From NCBI GenBank assembly GCA_964369265.1, contig CAYJEV010000050.1:1-13193 (forward strand): 13,193 bases of DNA, read 5' to 3'. The translations under genes were made by a program, and so were the position numbers. The DNA is from DAMCAP01 sp964369265. GTDB lineage: Bacteria > Bacillota > Clostridia > Oscillospirales > Ruminococcaceae. Positions 7,364 through 13,193 of the stretch are shown one piece after another. The notes beneath the pieces are model-generated. The model saw nothing but the letters and a program-made list of their open reading frames with translations, did no database searches and was not told the origin of the DNA. Numbering within the stretch: the stretch's first letter is position 1; each line of letters opens with the position of its first letter.

Positions 7364-8575
7364 CTAATTATCGACTTCAAACATTTTCAAATGCTCGACT
7401 ACTTGCTTTTTATTTTCCTCATTTGCATAACAGAAAGTAAAAAATGTTATCTGCTCATCGCTTGCAATAACTGCAATAGAGGAATGGTAGTTCCCTTGTT
7501 TTCCAACATAAGCAACCTTGCAATTTGCTTTGCCTATGTTGAGGGCTATAACCTCACCTATTGCTGTTTCAAATATTGAATCATTTATAACGGCTTTTTC
7601 AGGAGGCACACGATACGCTGATACTCTAAAATTATAAAAATCTTCTTGATCATTGTACCAAATATCTGCATCTTCTGAATTTTCGCAAGCCATTTTAGGA
7701 AGTATTGCAACTTTAATATTGCCATATCTATTGTATGTAATATCCTTATGATATCCTATTTGATATTTTGAAATATAAGATGTTAAGTTTGAGGTAGTTA
7801 TTGGCTTTCTATCATGAAGTTCACAAAGCTCTAAGTATTCATCTATAGGAAATGGCAGATTTTCATTCAGAGATACTGATTTTTCAAGATAGTCAACTAT
7901 CTGAGAAGCGATTTCATCTTCCTCGCTGTTTAGATTGCCTTTAATATAATAAAGCTTCTCCCACATTAAACTTAAAGCATAGTTTCGGTAATATCTCCCA
8001 TCTTTTTCTTCATTGCTCCAAATATAAAATTCTTCTGCAAGCTCAGCGACTTTGCCATCATTTATTTTTGATAACCAATCATCTAAATTTATTCTCCCAA
8101 AAGGTGAAACTACAGTATTATCTATGTGCTTTGGTGTATAGTTGTTTGTAGCCCAGCATACATATCCAGCATCAGCGATATTTTCGCAGCAAATTTTTAT
8201 AAGGTTTGATAGATATGAGTAAAAATGTTCCTCTTTCATGCGATGAAAATTCCTATGCTGGAAATACTCTGTATCATCTTCAATATGAACCTCTATAAAC
8301 AGCTCTGCTATCTCTGCAAAAAAATCGCAAATATACTTATGATAGCCTGCACCTAGAAGATTTGTAGAAGTGTCAATTGTGGCGGTGTTATTTTCTACTT
8401 TAACAAAAATATCACCCATATGGCAAACACTTATAATGCTTTCATCTTCATATTCACAATATATATATTTCTTATTTTCTGCAATAGTTTTAAGCTCTTT
8501 TATAAATTTCTGCTCGTCAGCTATCTTTCCTGATAGCAAAACTCCTATACTCACTTTTCCTATTCTACCTTTCAA
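7364..8575 (-). CDS. Uncharacterised 403-residue protein, SUFU gene neighbour
   Basis: I do not recognise a family. The protein is soluble and acidic, without signal peptide or membrane helices. An N-terminal alpha/beta-looking part (to about residue 120) contains LLGAGYHKYICDFFAEIAELF. A helical middle follows, with the WSNEEKDGRYYRNYALSLMWEKLYYIKGN stretch. The C-terminal alpha/beta part (about 280-403) contains IGEVIALNIGKANCKVAYVGKQGNYHSS. The start is uncertain. The TTG at 8575 has a weak GGA upstream; an in-frame GTG at 8554 has a nearby AGGA but would drop seven residues. It lies 49 bp after the TPR gene and 14 bp before the SUFU gene, all in one direction, which suggests a shared operon. 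A role with the SUFU protein, possibly as a second immunity or regulatory protein, is inference only. Confidence 0.75.
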   Translation of the reverse strand: MKGRIGKVSIGVLLSGKIADEQKFIKELKTIAENKKYIYCEYEDESIISVCHMGDIFVKVENNTATIDTSTNLLGAGYHKYICDFFAEIAELFIEVHIEDDTEYFQHRNFHRMKEEHFYSYLSNLIKICCENIADAGYVCWATNNYTPKHIDNTVVSPFGRINLDDWLSKINDGKVAELAEEFYIWSNEEKDGRYYRNYALSLMWEKLYYIKGNLNSEEDEIASQIVDYLEKSVSLNENLPFPIDEYLELCELHDRKPITTSNLTSYISKYQIGYHKDITYNRYGNIKVAILPKMACENSEDADIWYNDQEDFYNFRVSAYRVPPEKAVINDSIFETAIGEVIALNIGKANCKVAYVGKQGNYHSSIAVIASDEQITFFTFCYANEENKKQVVEHLKMFEVDN

Positions 8576-8624
8576 ATATTATTCCAAAGGGAAAATTTTA
8601 TCGATATTAAAAAGTGCTATTAAA

Positions 8625-10040
8625 TTACACAAATCTTATTCCATCAACACCACGTCTAAGCGGACCATAAACCATGATTTCAACGCCATTTCTTTCAAAT
8701 ACTTCGATAGCTGCTTTTAGGAAAGCTCTTATGTCATATGCTAAGAAATCTAAATAACAGAACTCAGATCCCATAGCTCCACCAATAAACTTTCCATATT
8801 GTGAAGCTACTTTCTCTATCTCTTCTTGCAGTTCGCTGCGATATTCAACAGCTTTTTCATTCTTGCCTTCATGGGCATCATTATTATAAAATAAATGTCC
8901 AGCAACAACACCAAGACTATGAAAATCATCTACTATATCATTTCTGCCGCCTAAATAATCAGCAATTAGAGCCTCACAACTAGTGGAGCCAACAAATACA
9001 TCGCTTCTATCTGGTGCATTCTCCTCGTAGTTTGGTTCAATTTCATATACAAGATATCCTTCAGTTATTCTCTTTGGGTCATTTGAAATATCAATGTCCA
9101 TTTCTGTTAATGCTTTTGGTAGCTCAGAAAGCTTTATAGGATTTAGAAGCTCATCTTTAAATGTTAAACCATCTAACACCTTAGAGCAACAAATTTCTCC
9201 AAGTACATTTTCAAGCATGATAATTAGTATGGTTGATGCTTGGTTAGCATCTTGTTTCATTAGTTCGTCAAGCTTATCGCAGTGCATAGCTATCAAAACG
9301 CCATTCTCGCTCTTTGTTAGCTCCAGCATAATTTCATCAGCATTTACTCTTTGGTCATGCATTTGAATTTCATATCCAGCTCTTGAAAATTTACCAACAA
9401 CAAATCTCCAGTTTTCTTTTATACCTTCAGGCATTCTATCAGCGATATATTCATAAATATGCGCTCTATGAAAAGCTCCCTCAAGGCTGAAAATAATCTC
9501 GCACTTATCAGACTTACCAACCTCAAAGTACACTTCATCACATAAAACATCAATAGCTGTTTCTACTTTTCTAAGAACCTCTTCCCCAACAGTATTCTTA
9601 TCAAGCATTCTGCGAACTTCTTCTTCTATCTTAGCAAACTCTTCATAAAAAAGTTCAACACGCTCGTGAAAATCTTTGTTAAAGCTTGGCAGTTTAAAAT
9701 CTTCATAACATATATTTAATAGCTCTTCGCAATCCTCTTTAAAGCTTTCGTCAATCTCTATAGCCTTAGTCAGATGCTCTATTGCCTTGCTGTTTTTCTC
9801 TAAATATAGATATGAATACCCTAAACGATAGTTCCAGTTTGCCTTCTCTCCCTCAGTTTCTTCAACAGAAAGCAGCAAAGCAGCTGCCTTTTTGTAGTTT
9901 GAAAGGTTATTGTAGCATCTTGCTAAAATTGATACTAACTCAGGATTTTGCAGAAAGTTCTCTTGCGACTGAATAAGTTCCACTGCTTCTCGATGTTTGT
10001 CCTCGTCGTGTAATCTGTCTAATGTTTTTAGTAGTTCCAT
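8625..10040 (-). CDS. TPR protein with an uncharacterised C-terminal region
   Basis: This 471-residue soluble protein opens with tetratricopeptide repeats over about residues 15-115. The clearest unit is NWNYRLGYSYLYLEKNSKAI (69-88) continuing to EIDES; an earlier one is NPELVSILARCYNNLSNYKKAA (32-53). TPRs form helical scaffolds for protein contacts. A charged helical linker (about 120-150) leads to a long region of mixed alpha/beta character, including FSLEGAFHRAHIYEYIADRMP, ENWRFVVGKFSRAGYEIQMHD and a C-terminal FIGGAMGSEFCYLDFLAYD, which I cannot assign to a family. There is no signal peptide or membrane helix. The start is well set by GAGGAG shortly before the ATG. It is the first gene of the minus-strand cluster, preceded by a gene-free region with a -10 and phased repeats. 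Confidence 0.85.
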   Translation of the reverse strand: MELLKTLDRLHDEDKHREAVELIQSQENFLQNPELVSILARCYNNLSNYKKAAALLLSVEETEGEKANWNYRLGYSYLYLEKNSKAIEHLTKAIEIDESFKEDCEELLNICYEDFKLPSFNKDFHERVELFYEEFAKIEEEVRRMLDKNTVGEEVLRKVETAIDVLCDEVYFEVGKSDKCEIIFSLEGAFHRAHIYEYIADRMPEGIKENWRFVVGKFSRAGYEIQMHDQRVNADEIMLELTKSENGVLIAMHCDKLDELMKQDANQASTILIIMLENVLGEICCSKVLDGLTFKDELLNPIKLSELPKALTEMDIDISNDPKRITEGYLVYEIEPNYEENAPDRSDVFVGSTSCEALIADYLGGRNDIVDDFHSLGVVAGHLFYNNDAHEGKNEKAVEYRSELQEEIEKVASQYGKFIGGAMGSEFCYLDFLAYDIRAFLKAAIEVFERNGVEIMVYGPLRRGVDGIRFV

Positions 10041-10148
10041 TTTGCTCCTCTTTCTTTTGTTTAATATTTAATAAGTTATGCTGTTAGTTTAAAGTTTGTA
10101 AAGTTCTTCAAGTTCTATCTAGCCAAACTTTATTTTCGTGCTAATGCT

Positions 10149-10154
10149 ATTATA
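10149..10154 (-). promoter_or_regulatory. -10 element likely serving the TPR / unknown / SUFU cluster
   Basis: On the minus strand a perfect TATAAT (10154-10149) lies about 110 bases before the TPR gene start. At 17 bases upstream the -35 is GAGACT (10177-10172), only three of six matches. A poor -35 with a repeat array immediately upstream (from 10191) would fit a promoter that needs an activator. Confidence 0.45.
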
Positions 10155-10190
10155 CAAGTTATTTTTATAAAAGTCTCGCTTTTTATATAG

Positions 10191-10243
10191 GTGGTACTTA
10201 TTTTTAGTTAAGTGGTACTTTAGAGATTATTATAGTGGTGCTA
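10191..10243 (+). repeat. Three phased direct repeats GTGGTRCTW, probable regulator binding array
   Basis: GTGGTACTT occurs at 10191-10199 and 10212-10220, and GTGGTGCTA at 10235-10243. Start-to-start distances are 21 and 23 bases, so all three lie on about the same face of the helix. The 9-bp unit with a 12-bp gap resembles the layout of binding sites used by LytTR-type response regulators, although the sequence is not the classical one. The array sits just upstream of the -35 position of the minus-strand promoter of the TPR gene and also overlaps a possible plus-strand promoter. The last copy, extended leftward, reads TATAGTGGTG, as near position 90. Confidence 0.55.
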
Positions 10244-10247
10244 TATT
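10219..10247 (+). promoter_or_regulatory. Possible rightward promoter overlapping the repeat array
   Basis: TTTAGA (10219-10224) and TATATT (10242-10247) are 17 bases apart, matching the consensus at four and five of six positions. A TATAGTGG motif lies against the -10, as it does at the left-edge promoter. No gene follows on the plus strand. A transcript could end at the hairpin at 10325-10350, giving an RNA of about 100 bases. This is weakly supported. Confidence 0.25.
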
Positions 10248-10324
10248 GGGTTTATAAGAAAATTTTGGCTTTTTGCAGGATGTTTTATCTTGGTTTTTTC
10301 TTTTAATTTTGGATATTCGAAATT

Positions 10325-10350
10325 CTGCCACAACTTAAATGCTGTGGCAG
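10325..10350 (-). terminator. Hairpin after the diguanylate cyclase gene, probable terminator
   Basis: CTGCCACA (10325-10332) and TGTGGCAG (10343-10350) form a perfect 8-bp stem with a 10-base loop, four bases after the cyclase stop codon. On the minus strand only a short AATTT follows, so the U-tract is weak. On the plus strand TTCTCT follows. It may act in either direction. Confidence 0.6.
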
Positions 10351-10354
10351 TTCT

Positions 10355-12007
10355 CTAAAAGCTTTTTAAATTTTTGTTGTAAATTGTGAAAGTGTTCTTC
10401 CCCTTATTTTTTGAATGATACAAAGCTATATCAGCGGCATGGAACAATGCCTCATAGTTATCACCATCTTGAGGCGCAATAGAAATTCCAATTGAAGTTG
10501 ATATATTTACTTCAACACCAATATTGTTCTTATGTGTTGTATCAATAGTATTACAAATACGATCTGCAATTCTTTCAATTTCATCTATAGTTGTATCGTT
10601 ATGAATGAAGGCAACAAACTCATCGCCACCAAAACGTCCAATGGTGTCATCGGATCTAAAAATATGTTTTATATTGCTGTAAATATCATTTAATATCTCA
10701 TCGCCATAAGCATGTCCCATATTATCATTAACACCTTTAAAGTTGTCAACATCAAATATAAATAGCACGCCTTTGCCATCTTCTTTTAAATGATTTTCAA
10801 CTCTCGCCTTAACAGCTTCTTTGTTATAGGCTCCAGTTAAGATATCTCGTTCAGCTTTATTTTGTAGCGCTATTTCTGCTTCTTTCTGCTCATGAATTTC
10901 ATCAACAGTCATAATAGAGTGAATCTCGCCTGTTTCATTATCTAGCTTACTATTCAACTGCATTAGATGCCATAAATACTCGCTGCTATCAACATATGAG
11001 CCATCCTTCTTATCATTAAGCTTAACCTGAAAAGCTCTATAGCTAAATGTCAATGAAGAGACGCCCTTATCTAAATTATCCTTTATAGCCTTAGCTGACA
11101 TTTTTTCAATTAAATGTCTGTCCTCCTCATAAATGATAGGAGCTACTTTCTCAAGCAAAAAGCTTTCATATGTTTCATCAACTTCTAAGGTCATATCGTT
11201 TGAATCTATTATAACCCTCTCGACTGTATTTTTAGTCGAGTTTATCTCAATAACAAAATGCGCCAAACTGAACACAGCATCTGCCAGCGTTTTATTTTTG
11301 TCTAATTGGATTTCTAACTCTGATATGATTTTCTTATATTCATCGGCCATAACAAGCTTTATCATGAATATTAGCATTAAATAAAATGTACCAAGCAAAA
11401 TAATTGGTAAAGCAATCTGCTGCCCAGAGAAATCTAAATATTCAATATCCAAACTAAAAACTTTTGAATTATATATGAAGAATAAAGTTAGAACTATCAT
11501 TTGCCAGCCTATAAAGTTGCGAAGCAATTTATTTAAAATTATTTCTTTAACTGCCTGAGGCGGAACAAATGTTATAAATGCTATTAGCACCAATATATGA
11601 ACCCATATTATAGCTAAAAAATTCATCTGGTAAGTGTGCTGATTATGCAAAATTTCATACATAGATGTCTTAGTAATGAGGGAGTGAGCCGCTATCACAA
11701 CAGCCCTGCATGTAAAGAAATGGAGTAAGATTCCAAATGCAACCGAGATTTTACCAAATGTATCATCATCAAATAAAATCAAAACCTCAGCTAATATTAT
11801 TATTGAAATTGCTATATATGATGAAATAGGGTTGCTGCCTAACAAATAAAAAAATGTTGCACCAAATAGACCATTAGCAACAACTACAAGATATCTTGCT
11901 ATTGGAGAAAATCTCTCCCTGACTGTAACACGTTTAGATAAAAACATGCATAACCAAGAATGTATCGCTATTGAGATAAAGAATACTGAAAATGTTTCTA
12001 TGCTCAT
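10355..12007 (-). CDS. Membrane-bound diguanylate cyclase (7 TM sensor, PAS-like, GGDEF)
   Basis: This 550-residue inner-membrane enzyme is expected to make cyclic di-GMP from two GTP. About seven hydrophobic helices fill the first 215 residues, from FSVFFISIAIHSWLCMFL near the N-terminus to ALPIILLGTFYLMLIFMI, and form a membrane sensor of unknown ligand. A PAS-like stretch follows (about 235-365), then GGDEF from RDILTGAYNKEA. The substrate motif FDVDNFKGVND is intact. The active site RFGGDEF has GGDEF at about 460-464, and the product-inhibition I-site RSDD lies exactly five residues before it, so the enzyme should be active and feedback-inhibited. The start at 12007 is preferred because AAGGA (12021-12017) lies 9 bases away; an ATG at 12016 touches it directly. 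It appears to be a single-gene unit. Confidence 0.93.
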   Translation of the reverse strand: MSIETFSVFFISIAIHSWLCMFLSKRVTVRERFSPIARYLVVVANGLFGATFFYLLGSNPISSYIAISIIILAEVLILFDDDTFGKISVAFGILLHFFTCRAVVIAAHSLITKTSMYEILHNQHTYQMNFLAIIWVHILVLIAFITFVPPQAVKEIILNKLLRNFIGWQMIVLTLFFIYNSKVFSLDIEYLDFSGQQIALPIILLGTFYLMLIFMIKLVMADEYKKIISELEIQLDKNKTLADAVFSLAHFVIEINSTKNTVERVIIDSNDMTLEVDETYESFLLEKVAPIIYEEDRHLIEKMSAKAIKDNLDKGVSSLTFSYRAFQVKLNDKKDGSYVDSSEYLWHLMQLNSKLDNETGEIHSIMTVDEIHEQKEAEIALQNKAERDILTGAYNKEAVKARVENHLKEDGKGVLFIFDVDNFKGVNDNMGHAYGDEILNDIYSNIKHIFRSDDTIGRFGGDEFVAFIHNDTTIDEIERIADRICNTIDTTHKNNIGVEVNISTSIGISIAPQDGDNYEALFHAADIALYHSKNKGKNTFTIYNKNLKSF

Positions 12008-12028
12008 TATATTCATTCCTTTATTACA

Positions 12029-12058
12029 AATGATCTACACTACGCTTCGATCATTATA
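12029..12058 (-). promoter_or_regulatory. Probable promoter -10 and overlapping operator-like palindrome of the cyclase gene
   Basis: On the minus strand TATAAT (12058-12053) lies about 45 bases before the cyclase start, with no convincing -35. An inverted repeat, AATGATC (12029-12035) and GATCATT (12049-12055) with a 13-base centre, overlaps the -10 and the expected start point. It could be a repressor operator or a hairpin at the 5' end of the mRNA. Confidence 0.4.
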
Positions 12059-12175
12059 TTAGTTTAACAATTTCATTTTATCATCAAAATTCCAAAATTT
12101 CAACTTTATTTAATGAAATAACATTGAAAGAACCATCTTTTTTATAAATGTTAACTTTTTGTTTATATTTAAACA

Positions 12176-12208
12176 AGAAAATAAAGCCACCATGTAAGGC
12201 AGCTTTAT
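12176..12208 (-). terminator. Probable terminator of the ABC importer operon
   Basis: ATAAAGC (12181-12187) and GCTTTAT (12202-12208) form a 7-bp stem three bases after the ATPase stop codon, with GCC/GGC available for extra pairing inside. On the minus strand the stem is followed by a TTTTCTTG tract. The stem is modest in G+C, so termination may be partial. Confidence 0.55.
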
Positions 12209-12211
12209 CAA

Positions 12212-12922
12212 TTAGTATATTCTGAGAAAATTAGCAAGTTCTTTTGTTTTTGGAGAGGTTAGGCATTCCCTATCGCCATGCTCAAAAATCTTTCCATCTT
12301 TCAAAAAAATAACATAATCAGCAAACTCTTTTAAAAAAGCTATCTCGTGTGTTACAAATATAAAGTCACGTCCATCATTTTTAAGCGATACAACAGCTTT
12401 TAACACTTCTTGAGTTAGTATAGGGTCAAGAGCTGCTGTCGGCTCATCTAAAAACATTAACTGTGGATCAGTCGAAAGCGCCCTAGCTATAGAAGCTCTT
12501 TGCGCCTGACCTCCTGAAACTTCATGAGGTTTTTTATCAGCCTCTTTGTCAATACTTAGTCGCTTTAATAAATTCATAGCCGTTTGTTCGGAAATCGCTT
12601 TATCTTGCTTTTTTATTTTATGGAGTATTAAAGTTATGTTGTCTTTAATGCTGAGATGAGGAAAGAGATTATGCTTTTGAAACACAACGCTAATCTTATC
12701 TTTAAATTTAATGTTATCATTTATTGGCGATATTCCATTTATCTCAATCTCACCAGAAGTTGGCTGTTCTATTCCTGCAAGCTGGCGCAGCAAGGTCGAT
12801 TTTCCACAACCAGACTCGCCAATAATGCCTATAGAGCTGTAATTTGAAATATCAAGGGAAATATCCTCAAGCACAGTTTGATTACCGTAAACTTTTGTTA
12901 AGTTACTAATGCTCAGCTTCAT
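12212..12922 (-). CDS. Amino-acid ABC importer ATP-binding protein (GlnQ/HisP type)
   Basis: This 236-residue cytoplasmic ATPase powers an importer with the permease encoded just upstream. All motifs are intact: Walker A GESGCGKST (residues 35-43), the Q-loop VVFQKHNLFPHLS, the signature VSGGQAQRASIARAL, Walker B LMFLDEPTAALDP and the switch histidine in FVTHE. Length and motif style match the polar amino-acid uptake family. The substrate could be an amino acid or a related small molecule and cannot be fixed without the binding protein. The start at 12922 is chosen because its ATG overlaps the permease stop codon (ATGA) and AAGGTGG lies just upstream; a longer frame starting at 12994 would cover 24 codons of permease sequence and has no support. 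An AT-rich stem follows the stop codon. Confidence 0.92.
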   Translation of the reverse strand: MKLSISNLTKVYGNQTVLEDISLDISNYSSIGIIGESGCGKSTLLRQLAGIEQPTSGEIEINGISPINDNIKFKDKISVVFQKHNLFPHLSIKDNITLILHKIKKQDKAISEQTAMNLLKRLSIDKEADKKPHEVSGGQAQRASIARALSTDPQLMFLDEPTAALDPILTQEVLKAVVSLKNDGRDFIFVTHEIAFLKEFADYVIFLKDGKIFEHGDRECLTSPKTKELANFLRIY

Positions 12923-13193
12923 TCTGCCACCTTCTTTCCTATATATTTCGCTAACAAAGATAGTGGTATTGTGACAACTAAATACATCATCCACATAACA
13001 TAATAACCTTCAATAAAAGCAAAGTTTCTTGAGGCAATAACAGTCGTTATATAAGTAATTTCAGTAACTGATATTACATTCAAAAGCGAGGAGCTTTTAA
13101 TAACGCTAGATAAGTTATTGATTAGTGAAGGGATAAATGGCTTTATCATCTGCGGTATAATAACATATATATACTGCTGGTACCACTTAAAGT
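12919..13193 (-). CDS. Amino-acid ABC importer permease, C-terminal part (5' end outside the window)
   Basis: About 90 C-terminal residues of an inner-membrane permease are present; the gene continues beyond the right edge and is open to its last base. The fragment begins FKWYQQYIYVIIPQMIKPF, in which VIIPQ matches the I-x-LPQ end of the EAA loop that docks on the ATPase. Next comes SSVIKSSSLLNVISVTEIT, the typical HisM/GlnP segment usually written IKDTSL. A last membrane helix, YYVMWMMYLVVTIPLSLLAKYIG, precedes the short tail KKVAE. The stop codon overlaps the ATPase start by four bases, which implies translational coupling. An internal ATG at 13149 is not the true start because the family motif extends upstream of it. 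Confidence 0.88.
   Translation of the reverse strand, partial: FKWYQQYIYVIIPQMIKPFIPSLINNLSSVIKSSSLLNVISVTEITYITTVIASRNFAFIEGYYVMWMMYLVVTIPLSLLAKYIGKKVAE

Larger units (their letters stand above)
10041..10354. other. Gene-free 314-bp region between the TPR and diguanylate cyclase genes
   Basis: No ORF with a credible start and ribosome binding site lies here on either strand. It holds the TPR gene leader (from about 10142 down), a minus-strand -10, three GTGGTRCT repeats at 10191-10243, a possible plus-strand promoter (10219-10247), and a hairpin at 10325-10350. The stretch 10255-10320 is T-rich on the plus strand and otherwise featureless, apart from a tiny eight-codon ATG reading frame at 10279 that I do not count as a gene. 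Confidence 0.7.

Noticed and set aside
6693..10040. Toxin gene partner for the SUFU protein
   Set aside because: Both strands around the cluster were read for a toxin domain or a large secreted protein. None is present, so a complete toxin-immunity pair is not claimed.
10191..10243. CRISPR array or plasmid-type iterons
   Set aside because: Only three 9-bp units are present, too short and too few for CRISPR, and no cas or replication initiator gene is nearby.
10279..10305. Eight-codon ATG reading frame (MFYLGFFF) as a leader peptide
   Set aside because: The AGG touches the ATG with no proper spacing, the content is plain T-rich sequence, and no downstream gene on that strand would be controlled.
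12923..12994. Longer ATPase reading frame starting at 12994
   Set aside because: The additional 24 codons lie within the permease coding sequence in another frame, have no ribosome binding site and add nothing found in the family. The ATG at 12922 has a good site and the usual stop-start overlap.
13178..13193. A further copy of the AAGTGGTAC motif, on the minus strand at the right edge
   Set aside because: It lies inside the permease reading frame and encodes part of the conserved FKWYQQ stretch, so it is explained by coding.

Overview
The window is an AT-rich chromosomal segment (below 40% G+C by eye). It uses standard bacterial decoding, strong AGGAG-type ribosome binding sites, ATG with occasional TTG or GTG starts, and simple hairpin-plus-U terminators. 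Together with the gene content (a ppx-ppk1 pair, an M32 carboxypeptidase, an M20D amidohydrolase, a polar amino-acid ABC importer and a membrane diguanylate cyclase), this suggests a Bacillota organism, most likely one of the Clostridia. That placement is inference; there is no rRNA or other phylogenetic marker here.

Layout from left to right. Positions 1-257 hold no gene. They carry a leftward promoter with a duplicated TATAGTGGT motif that drives something beyond the left edge, and the strong terminator of the next gene. An M20D amidohydrolase (258-1568, minus) is divergent from an M32 carboxypeptidase (1796-3295, plus), whose promoter matches the sigma-A consensus exactly. The plus strand continues with exopolyphosphatase (ppx) and polyphosphate kinase (ppk1), which overlap by one base and end in a clear terminator at about 6473-6516. 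After a structured intergenic stretch comes a three-gene minus-strand cluster: a TPR protein (10040-8625), a 403-residue protein of unknown function (8575-7364) and a suppressor-of-fused (SUFU) domain protein (7349-6693). A 314-bp gene-free region follows, with three phased GTGGTRCT repeats. Then come a seven-helix membrane diguanylate cyclase (12007-10355, minus) and the end of an amino-acid ABC importer operon, with the ATPase (12922-12212) overlapping a permease that runs off the right edge.

How the genes may work together. Ppx and Ppk1 make and remove polyphosphate and are translationally coupled. The two peptidases and the ABC importer fit a peptide and amino-acid scavenging lifestyle. 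The diguanylate cyclase makes c-di-GMP and keeps an intact product-inhibition site. The least explained parts are the TPR/unknown/SUFU cluster and the repeat array before it. SUFU proteins are known as immunity proteins in bacterial polymorphic toxin systems, but no toxin is visible here. A similar repeat pair, with the same 23-bp period, sits in the promoter at the left edge, which hints at a shared regulator.
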